This document shows, piece by piece, positions 1-4,842 of a stretch of DNA of 5,639 bases. Each line of letters starts with the position of its first letter. The stretch's first letter is position 1. The notes under the pieces are model-generated. The model ran no database searches. It was given only the letters and a program-made list of their open reading frames with translations, and was not told where the DNA came from. Source of the DNA: Caldifarciminota bacterium (GTDB lineage Bacteria; Hydrothermota; Tepidihabitantia; Tepidihabitantales; Tepidihabitantaceae); the NCBI GenBank assembly GCA_016935775.1, contig JAFGQF010000282.1, forward strand, positions 1-5,639, in the 5' to 3' direction. Made by a program: the position numbers and the translations under genes.

Positions 1-79
1 CGAGCGGCACCCAGCGCCGCGCCTGCGCCAGCCCGGCCGCGCAGGCCAGGACCAGCACCAATCTTGTCAATCGCTGCAT
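1..79 (-). CDS. Exported protein of unknown function, N-terminal fragment (signal peptide only)
   Basis: Reading leftward from an ATG at 79, the frame is open to the window edge (26 codons plus one base). The peptide has a textbook Sec signal: a basic start (MQRLTR), a hydrophobic core (LVLVLACAAGLA) and a likely signal peptidase I site after AQA, followed by RRWVPL. A cysteine lies in the core (VLAC), but the preceding residues are a poor lipobox, so a secreted or periplasmic protein is more likely than a lipoprotein. The start is supported by an AGGAGG Shine-Dalgarno five bases upstream. The gene is divergent from the HtrA-like protease gene, separated by 267 bases. The mature protein lies outside the window, so no function can be given. 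Confidence 0.75.
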   Translation of the reverse strand, partial: MQRLTRLVLVLACAAGLAQARRWVPL

Positions 80-84
80 CTCGA

Positions 85-90
85 CCTCCT
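85..90 (-). promoter_or_regulatory. Shine-Dalgarno site of the leftward exported-protein gene
   Basis: The minus strand reads AGGAGG, a perfect anti-16S complement, five bases before the ATG at 79. It fixes the start of the truncated gene at the left edge and is the main evidence, with the signal peptide, that this short frame is real. Confidence 0.75.
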
Positions 91-119
91 GGATTGCGAC
101 TTCACGCCCGGACCGGTAG

Positions 120-147
120 ATACTACTCCTGAGAGCCGGCTCGGCAA
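120..147 (-). promoter_or_regulatory. Candidate sigma-70-type promoter for the leftward gene
   Basis: On the minus strand, TTGCCG (147-142) and TAGTAT (125-120) are separated by 16 bases. Each matches the housekeeping -35/-10 consensus at four of six positions. Transcription would begin near 113 and leave a leader of about 34 bases that includes the AGGAGG site. This is a motif match by eye in one of the few AT-containing stretches of the region; weak matches can occur by chance. Confidence 0.3.
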
Positions 148-194
148 GTCCGCGCCGTTCTTCGGAGCGTCCGGCTGCAAGCGACACCCGGCGC

Positions 195-270
195 CGGTCC
201 TGCGTCTCTGGTCTCTACGTGGTTGACCGTTCCGCTGTTCTCGCCCTTCGCGTCCTTCGTGCCTTCGGGG
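195..270. repeat. Degenerate purine/pyrimidine short-unit repeat block in the divergent intergenic region
   Basis: The plus strand has three CCTTCG units at 245-250, 254-259 and 262-267. They are preceded by a CTCTGGTCTCTACGTGGTTG stretch (206-225) with its own imperfect CTCTGGT/CTCTACG periodicity. Read on the minus strand this is CGAAGG-type units, then AACCACGTAGAGAC and CAGAGACGC. The strand asymmetry and short period are unlike the flanking coding DNA. Similar ACGAAGG/CAGAGAC-rich intergenic repeats occur in many environmental bacterial genomes (recalled knowledge, not checked here). No open frame with plausible composition covers the block. Confidence 0.4.
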
Positions 271-308
271 TCGATTCGGTCCGCTGCCCGCCGGCCGCAT
301 TCCCGAGG

Positions 309-337
309 TTGACCGCTCTCCCTGCCGCGGCTAGACT
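309..337 (+). promoter_or_regulatory. Candidate sigma-70-type promoter immediately before the HtrA-like gene
   Basis: TTGACC (309-314, five of six to consensus) is followed after exactly 17 bases by TAGACT (332-337, four of six). Transcription would begin at the A/G around 343-344, only about 3 bases before the ATG at 347. That predicts an essentially leaderless mRNA and fits the lack of a good Shine-Dalgarno before that ATG. The TTGACC sits in GGTTGACCG, which also occurs at 221-229, where no matching -10 follows. It would drive the whole rightward operon. This is inference from motifs only. Confidence 0.45.
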
Positions 338-346
338 GCCTGAGCG

Positions 347-1441
347 ATGAGTCGTATGCTGCCTGCCCTGCTGCTGGCTTCCGCCGGGCTGCTGGCCCCG
401 GCCTGCGCCCAGCCGGGTACGAACGAGCAGGTATCATCATCGCGCCGCAACGCCGTGACCGAGGCGGCCCGCAAGGTCAGCCCGGCGGTCGTCTCGGTGG
501 TTGTCACCCAGGTCCAGGTCTACACCTATGACCCGTTCGGCGGCTTCGGGTTCGACGACTTCTTCCGCGACTTCTTCCCCCGTCGCCAGTACCGGCAGGA
601 AGTCAAGTCGATGGGCTCGGGTGTCATCATCTCCCCGAACGGCGACGTGATAACCAACGCCCACGTCGTCCAGAACGCCACCGCCATCACCGTCACCCTG
701 CCCGACAACCGCGAGTTCCAGGCCGAACTGGTCGGCATCGACAACGGACTCGACCTCGCGCTGCTCAAGATCGACGGCGAGGACCTGCCGGCCGCCGAAC
801 TCGGCACGTCCGAGGACCTGATGATCGGCGAGTGGGCCATCGCATTCGGCAACCCCTTCGGCTTCCTGCTCCGGGACGCCCAGCCGACCGTCACCGTCGG
901 CGTCATCTCGGCCCTGCACCGCGACGTCAAGTCCGGCCGGGGCGCGGTGATGACCGACATGATCCAGACCGACGCGGCCATCAACCCCGGCAACTCGGGC
1001 GGGCCGCTCTGCACCGCCGAGGGCCGGGTGGTCGGGATCAACACCTTCATCTTCAGCCACTCGGGCGGGTCCGAGGGCATCGGCTTCGCCCGCCCGATCG
1101 ACGACGTCCGCGGCTTCGTCGCCGAGGCAAGGGGCGCCGCCGCCGCGCACTCGTCCGGCATCAGGACCGCGATCGGCTGCACGGTCGCCGACATCAACTC
1201 GCTGCTCCGCGCCCGCCACGGCCTCGCCCACTCGCGGGGCGTGGTGGTCACCGCGGTCGAACCGGGCACCATCGCCGAGCGTATCGGGCTCGCGCCCGGC
1301 GACGTCATCCTGCTGGCCCAGGGCAAGGTCTGCCGCACCGCCCGCGCCTTCCAGCAACTCTACGAGAAACCCGGCGCGGCGGTCGACATCGTCATCGACC
1401 GGGCCGGCGAATCCACCAGGCTCTTCTACCGGATCGGATAA
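347..1441 (+). CDS. htrA: HtrA/Deg-family serine protease, secreted, one PDZ domain
   Basis: A trypsin-fold (S1C) protease of the HtrA/DegP/DegS family, 364 residues, expected to degrade or sense misfolded proteins in the envelope. Residues 1-21 form a signal peptide with a likely cut after ACA; Cys20 sits in a poor lipobox, so a lipoprotein is possible but less likely. A Phe/Asp-rich segment (about 62-80) matches the loop before the catalytic core in HtrA proteins. The triad is visible: His106 in TNAHVV, Asp136 in NGLDLALLKI, Ser217 in GNSGGP; GIGFARPI (244-251) follows as in the family. One PDZ domain spans about 275-364 (with GLAPGDVI), so the architecture is DegS/HtrA2-like, not two-PDZ DegP. 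ATG 347 was chosen for the signal peptide; ATG 356 is an alternative. Neither has a strong ribosome site. It is first in the operon, 3 bases before purB. Confidence 0.93.
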   Translation: MSRMLPALLLASAGLLAPACAQPGTNEQVSSSRRNAVTEAARKVSPAVVSVVVTQVQVYTYDPFGGFGFDDFFRDFFPRRQYRQEVKSMGSGVIISPNGDVITNAHVVQNATAITVTLPDNREFQAELVGIDNGLDLALLKIDGEDLPAAELGTSEDLMIGEWAIAFGNPFGFLLRDAQPTVTVGVISALHRDVKSGRGAVMTDMIQTDAAINPGNSGGPLCTAEGRVVGINTFIFSHSGGSEGIGFARPIDDVRGFVAEARGAAAAHSSGIRTAIGCTVADINSLLRARHGLAHSRGVVVTAVEPGTIAERIGLAPGDVILLAQGKVCRTARAFQQLYEKPGAAVDIVIDRAGESTRLFYRIG

Positions 1442-1444
1442 TCA

Positions 1445-2749
1445 ATGCTGAAACGCTACGCCCTGCCGGAAATGGCCGCGCACTGGACCGAGGAAGCCAA
1501 GTTCCAGTCCTGGCTGCTGGTCGAGCGGGCCGTCGCCCGCGCCCAGGCCGAACTCGGCATCATCCCCAGGTCGGCCGCCCGCGCAATTGACCGCGCGACC
1601 TTCAACGTCCGCGAAATCGAAAGGTTCGAGCGCGAGACCAACCACGACGTCATCGCCTTCACCCGCAGCGTCGCGAAGTCCATCGGCGCGGCCGGCAAGT
1701 ACGTCCACTACGGCCTGACGTCATACGATGTCGTCGACACCGCGCTGTCGCTGCGCTGCATCTCCTCGCTTGAGCTGGTCGAGCTGGCGCTCCACGAACT
1801 CAGACTCCAGTGCGCCCGGCTCGCAATCGCCTACAAGCACACCCCGATGATCGGCCGGACCCACGGCGTCCACGCCGAACCGATCACGTTCGGGCTCAAG
1901 GCGCTCTCGTGGTACGAAGAGACCAACCGCAACATCGACCGGGTCCGCTCGGCGATCGCCGAACTCCACCACGGCAAGCTCTCGGGCGTGGTCGGCGCCT
2001 ACACCCAGCTCGCGCCGAAGGTCGAGGCCCGGGTCCTGCGCGCGCTCGGCCTGAAGCCCGAGCCGGTCTCAACCCAGGTCATCCCGCGCGACCGCCACGC
2101 CTACATGCTCGGGGTACTCGCCCTGGCCGCGGCCGGGCTCGAGCGCATCGCGGTCGAGATCCGCAACCTCCAGCGCACCGAAATCGGCGAGCTGGCCGAA
2201 CCGTTCGGACGGGGCCAGCGCGGCTCATCGGCGATGCCCCACAAGAAGAACCCGATCATCTGCGAACGCGTCACCAGCCTGGCGCGCGTCATCCGGGCGT
2301 ACTCGGTGACGGGTCTCGAGAACGTTCCGCTCTGGCACGAGCGCGACCTGTCCAACTCGGCCGCCGAGCGCATCATCATCCCGGGCTCCCTGACGCTGTT
2401 CCACTACATCGCCCGCAAGCTGACCGGCGTGCTCGCCGGCCTCGTGGTCAACACCGACCGGATGGCGCAGAACCTCGAAGCCGCGGGCGGCAGCTTCTAC
2501 TCCCAGGCCTTGCTGCTGGCGCTGGTCAACGCCGGGATGAGCCGCGACGACGGCTATCGCCTGGTCCAGCGACTGTCCTTCGCGGCGAGTTCCTCCGGCA
2601 CGCCGTTCCCGGAGCTGGCCCGCCGCGACCCGACCGTTCGCGCGCAACTCGACGGCCGCGCCCTGGGCCGGGTATTCAGCCTGAAGCGACTGCTCAAGAA
2701 CGTTGACGCGGTCTACCGCCGGGCCGGCCTGACGCTCGCCAGGTCCTGA
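1445..2749 (+). CDS. purB: Adenylosuccinate lyase
   Basis: PurB catalyses two fumarate-releasing steps in the cytoplasm: SAICAR to AICAR in purine synthesis, and adenylosuccinate to AMP. The 434-residue length fits the short bacterial type (about 430, as in Bacillus) and not the longer E. coli type. Motifs seen: the N-terminal YALPEMAAHWTEEAKF block; TNHDV (66-70) with a conserved His; YGLTSYDVVDTAL (89-101); GRTHGVHAEP (137-146) with the conserved catalytic-site histidine; and the fumarate lyase signature GSSAMPHKKNP (260-270), whose serine is on the mobile catalytic loop. No key residue is missing. The ATG at 1445 is the family start, three bases after the protease stop; the only upstream ribosome-site hint is a GGA within the end of htrA, so translation is probably coupled. 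No other purine gene is in view, so this is purB away from a pur cluster. Confidence 0.97.
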   Translation: MLKRYALPEMAAHWTEEAKFQSWLLVERAVARAQAELGIIPRSAARAIDRATFNVREIERFERETNHDVIAFTRSVAKSIGAAGKYVHYGLTSYDVVDTALSLRCISSLELVELALHELRLQCARLAIAYKHTPMIGRTHGVHAEPITFGLKALSWYEETNRNIDRVRSAIAELHHGKLSGVVGAYTQLAPKVEARVLRALGLKPEPVSTQVIPRDRHAYMLGVLALAAAGLERIAVEIRNLQRTEIGELAEPFGRGQRGSSAMPHKKNPIICERVTSLARVIRAYSVTGLENVPLWHERDLSNSAAERIIIPGSLTLFHYIARKLTGVLAGLVVNTDRMAQNLEAAGGSFYSQALLLALVNAGMSRDDGYRLVQRLSFAASSSGTPFPELARRDPTVRAQLDGRALGRVFSLKRLLKNVDAVYRRAGLTLARS

Positions 2750-2763
2750 ACCGGTTCCGGCAG

Positions 2764-2770
2764 AAAGGAG
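2764..2770 (+). promoter_or_regulatory. Strong Shine-Dalgarno for the 61-codon gene
   Basis: AAAGGAG lies five bases before the ATG at 2776. It is clearly the best ribosome site in the rightward operon, whose other genes rely on weak sites or coupling. It is the main argument that the following short frame is a real, well-translated gene. Confidence 0.75.
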
Positions 2771-2775
2771 CACCG

Positions 2776-2961
2776 ATGCCCGTAATCTTCCTCAAGTCCG
2801 GCGGCACGCTCACCTGCACCGGCTACACCGTCCGCGACGGTGTCGTCAAGGCGGTTGACGTCCAGTTCGACGGCACCGACCTGCCCGAAGACAAGCAGCG
2901 GCAGGCCGAGGCCGCGGTCGCCCTCGGCAACGTCCTCTATATCATCCCGGGACGGCTCTAG
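2776..2961 (+). CDS. Small conserved-looking protein of unknown function (61 aa)
   Basis: I do not recognise this protein. It has 61 residues, no signal peptide, no transmembrane segment, and a single cysteine (Cys14). The sequence suggests mostly beta structure: alternating strands at about 2-7 (PVIFLK), 10-18 and 23-31 (GVVKAVDVQF), a charged turn or short helix at 34-48 (DLPEDKQRQAEAAVAL) and a last strand, NVLYIIPG (52-59). The pattern of short strands around a lysine-glycine turn recalls small SH3-like or Sm-like barrels, but that is only inference. It lies 26 bases after purB and 5 bases before the DUF362 gene, so it is likely co-expressed with both. Reality is supported by the strong ribosome site, G/C-ending codons and close packing. 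It is too short, and of different sequence, to be PurS. Confidence 0.75.
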   Translation: MPVIFLKSGGTLTCTGYTVRDGVVKAVDVQFDGTDLPEDKQRQAEAAVALGNVLYIIPGRL

Positions 2962-2966
2962 CGCCG

Positions 2967-4079
2967 ATGTCCGAAGGCCCGCGCGCCCGGGTGCTCGTCC
3001 ACTCGAGCGCCGACCTCAACGCGGCTACGAACGCCGCGTTCGACTTCCTCGAGCACGACTTCAGCGGCCAGCGGGTCTGGGTCAAACCCAACCTCATCGG
3101 CCCCTTCCCGCCAGGGCGCGGGGCGACGACGGACCCCGAGCTCGTCCGTCGGATGGTCGGCAGCCTGCGGGCGCGGGGCGCGGCCGAAGTATGGGTCGCC
3201 GACAACCCGGGCGGCTGGCTCCGGGGCAGCGTCGAAACCTACCTTGCGCCGACCGGCATCGTCGAAGCCAGTGACGGCTGCTTTCGCAACATCGCCGAAA
3301 CGCCGGTAACGCTACCGGTCCGGTCCCGGTTCATCAAGGAAGTCCGGGTGTCGCGCATCCTCCACGAAGCCGACGTTGTCATCAACGTACCGGTGCTCAA
3401 GACCCATGCCCTCACCCTGCTCAGCGGCGCGGTCAAGAACCTGTTCGGTGTGATACCCGGCCAGTTGAAAGCCGAGATGCATACCGCGGTCCGCAACTCG
3501 ACCGAGTTTGCGGAATTGCTCGTCGACCTGTTTCAGGCCCTGCCCGCGAACATCCTGCACGTGATGGACGCCCAACGGGGAATGGATGGCCAGAACGGTC
3601 CAACCGGGGGCCGCACCCTCGCCATCGGCCGCCTGCTGGCCTCGCGCAACGCCGTCGCCCTCGACTCGGTGATGGCGCTGTTGTGCGGCATCGAGCCGGC
3701 GCGCGTGCCCTTCCTGCGCATCGCCGGCGAACGCGGGCTCGGCCCGGTGCGGCGCGCGGACATCGACATCACCGGCGACATCACGCCGGTGCCCGGCTTT
3801 CGCCTGCCGTCGCCGCTGCTGGCCGGTGCCCTGACCGGGATTATTGCCCGCGCCTACCCGCTCGCCCGTTCCGAACCGTTGCTGGCCCGGGAACGCTGTA
3901 TTCGCTGCGGTCGCTGCGCCAACGGTTGCCCGGCCGGCGCGATTGTCCTTGACCCCTGGCCGCGGATTGACGACCGCCGCTGCATCAACTGCTACTGCTG
4001 TGCCGAAGTCTGCCCGCGCCACGCCCTGGTCGTGCCCGGCCCGGTGCGCGGCTTCATCCATCGTCTGACCGGGTGGTGA
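2967..4079 (+). CDS. DUF362 family iron-sulfur protein with C-terminal 2x[4Fe-4S] ferredoxin domain
   Basis: A 370-residue cytoplasmic protein. The N-terminal part (about 8-280) is a DUF362 domain: VWVKPNLIGPFPPG (37-50), VINVPVLKTHALTLLSGAVKNL-type block (138-159) and GVIPGQLKAEMH (161-172), then MDGQNGPTGG (206-215) and ALDSV (231-235). The C-terminal part has two complete CxxCxxCxxxCP motifs, Cys311/314/317/321 and Cys339/342/345/349, which should bind two [4Fe-4S] clusters; Cys344 is an extra cysteine in the second motif. This points to an electron-transfer or redox role, but the reaction is unknown; the family is usually annotated only as an Fe-S centre protein. There is no signal peptide or membrane segment. 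The ATG at 2967 is 5 bases after the 61-codon gene; the nearest ribosome-like sequence (GGGACGG) is about 11 bases upstream, so coupling is likely. The stop overlaps the next possible ORF. Confidence 0.92.
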   Translation: MSEGPRARVLVHSSADLNAATNAAFDFLEHDFSGQRVWVKPNLIGPFPPGRGATTDPELVRRMVGSLRARGAAEVWVADNPGGWLRGSVETYLAPTGIVEASDGCFRNIAETPVTLPVRSRFIKEVRVSRILHEADVVINVPVLKTHALTLLSGAVKNLFGVIPGQLKAEMHTAVRNSTEFAELLVDLFQALPANILHVMDAQRGMDGQNGPTGGRTLAIGRLLASRNAVALDSVMALLCGIEPARVPFLRIAGERGLGPVRRADIDITGDITPVPGFRLPSPLLAGALTGIIARAYPLARSEPLLARERCIRCGRCANGCPAGAIVLDPWPRIDDRRCINCYCCAEVCPRHALVVPGPVRGFIHRLTGW

Positions 4080-4186
4080 TGGAACGCGAGCGTGTCCTCG
4101 TCCGTTGGCTCGCCGAACTGCCGGCCGCGGTCACCGAGGCATTCGACTCCCCCGGGTACGGACTCCGCGACCGCCGTCCCGGGTGA
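4079..4186 (+). CDS. Possible translationally coupled 35-codon ORF
   Basis: The last base of the DUF362 stop (TGA, 4077-4079) is the A of an ATG (TGATG overlap) that opens a frame of 35 codons ending in TGA at 4184-4186. The peptide begins MERERVLVRWLAELPAAV and could form an amphipathic helix over residues 2-21, followed by a Gly/Pro/Arg-rich tail; no domain is recognised. Most codons end in G or C, as in the neighbouring genes. GGGTGG ends only two bases before the ATG, too close to be a good ribosome site, so expression would depend on termination-reinitiation. It could be a real small protein, the stub of a decayed gene, or chance, since in GC-rich DNA a 35-codon frame is not improbable. 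Confidence 0.35.
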   Translation: MERERVLVRWLAELPAAVTEAFDSPGYGLRDRRPG

Positions 4187-4199
4187 AACCCGACATCCT

Positions 4200-4220
4200 C
4201 GGCCCGGAGCGGGACGGCCG
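4200..4220. terminator. Weak candidate hairpin between convergent genes
   Basis: CGGCCCG (4200-4206) can fold back on CGGG (4210-4213) and CCG (4218-4220) around a GAG loop with a four-base bulge. It is GC-rich and lies in the 59-base gap between the rightward operon and the leftward repair genes, where a terminator is expected. There is no run of T on either strand, so it is not a classical intrinsic terminator; Rho-dependent termination is equally possible. Apart from an 8-base tandem GCGGCTGC (4231-4246), nothing else is seen in the gap. Confidence 0.2.
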
Positions 4221-4245
4221 GTGCCTGTTCGCGGCTGCGCGGCTG

Positions 4246-4842
4246 CTAGCCTCGTCCGTCCGCCCGCTTCAGCAATCGCAGGGCCCGGCCCAGTCGCCGC
4301 CGGTTACCGGCCAGGTTGGTCCAGGCTGACGCGCCCGAAGGATGGGGCAACGGGACCACGGTAATCACCCGGCCAGCGTACTCGACGAGGAACCTCCGGC
4401 CGATCGTCTCCGCCAGCGGCCGCCTGCCCAGGAACCGCCCGATTGCCAGTCCGCCGACCGGTATCAGCACTCTCGGCCGGACAATTTCCATTTCCTGCTC
4501 CAGGAACGGCGCGCAGTTCTCGACCTGCCACCGTGACGGCCGTAGGTCGCCGCGCCCGCCCTTGCCCGGGAAGCACTTCATCATCGCGGTGACGTAGCAA
4601 CGCGACCGGAACTCCTCCTCCTCGAACCCGGCCCGCTTCAACCACTCGAACAGCCGCCTGCCGGCCGGGCCGGCGAACGGCCGTCCCAGGGCGGCCTCGC
4701 GCTCGCCCGGCGCCTGACCGACCAGCATCCACTCCGGGCCGTCGAACCGACCAAACACCGCGTGCGCGCCCGGCTTCAGTCCGCACAGCCGGCACCGCCT
4801 CATCCGGGATGCGAGCCGCCGGAAGCGCTCCTGCCGGCTCAA
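4246..4842 (-). CDS. Uracil-DNA glycosylase superfamily protein, family-4-like with divergent motifs
   Basis: A 198-residue member of the uracil-DNA glycosylase superfamily (COG1573 type), expected to excise uracil or a related damaged base from DNA. Seen: CRLC (17-20) plus Cys90 and Cys110, the four-cysteine spacing that binds [4Fe-4S] in family 4; motif 1, GQAPGEREAALGRPFAGPAG (42-61); and motif 2, PLPHPSGASAWTN (164-176). Two departures from typical family 4: motif 2 reads HPSG where HPAA/HPSA is usual, and VTAMMKCFPGKG replaces the ITNVVKCRPP-like block, so the usual substrate-contacting Asn is Ala86. Uracil specificity is therefore not assured. The start is TTG at 4842, overlapping the uvrB stop by 4 bases (TTGA), with AAGGG about 9 bases upstream. 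The later ATG at 4803 would leave only three residues before the first cluster cysteine, so TTG is preferred. Confidence 0.9.
   Translation of the reverse strand: MSRQERFRRLASRMRRCRLCGLKPGAHAVFGRFDGPEWMLVGQAPGEREAALGRPFAGPAGRRLFEWLKRAGFEEEEFRSRCYVTAMMKCFPGKGGRGDLRPSRWQVENCAPFLEQEMEIVRPRVLIPVGGLAIGRFLGRRPLAETIGRRFLVEYAGRVITVVPLPHPSGASAWTNLAGNRRRLGRALRLLKRADGRG

Noticed and set aside
437..1357. Long open frames on the minus strand opposite the protease gene
   Set aside because: They are antisense shadows of GC-rich coding DNA. Translation gives D/G/R/A-rich low-complexity sequence with no family motif, while the plus strand carries an intact protease with its triad and PDZ domain.
1810..2706. 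298-codon plus-strand frame inside purB
   Set aside because: It is an off-frame reading of purB, made of Arg/Pro/Gly/His-rich sequence with no recognisable domain; purB is complete in its own frame.
2748..2757. Ten-base palindrome GAACCGGTTC at the end of purB
   Set aside because: It has two-fold symmetry and could be an operator, but it is a single short copy overlapping the stop codon, with no adjacent promoter hexamers; chance is adequate.
2776..2961. PurS-like subunit of FGAM synthase, considered because of adjacent purB
   Set aside because: PurS is about 80 residues with a different alpha/beta pattern, and neither purL nor purQ is nearby.
3312..4061. 249-codon minus-strand frame opposite the DUF362 gene
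   Set aside because: Composition is typical of an antisense shadow, and the plus strand encodes intact DUF362 and ferredoxin motifs.
4231..4246. Tandem 8-base repeat GCGGCTGC
   Set aside because: Two copies only, ending at the glycosylase stop; too short to infer an attachment site or regulatory element.
4660..4674. Perfect inverted repeat GCCGGCC-G-GGCCGGC
   Set aside because: It lies inside the glycosylase gene over the conserved GPAGR codons; GC-rich Gly/Ala/Pro codons explain it without a regulatory role.
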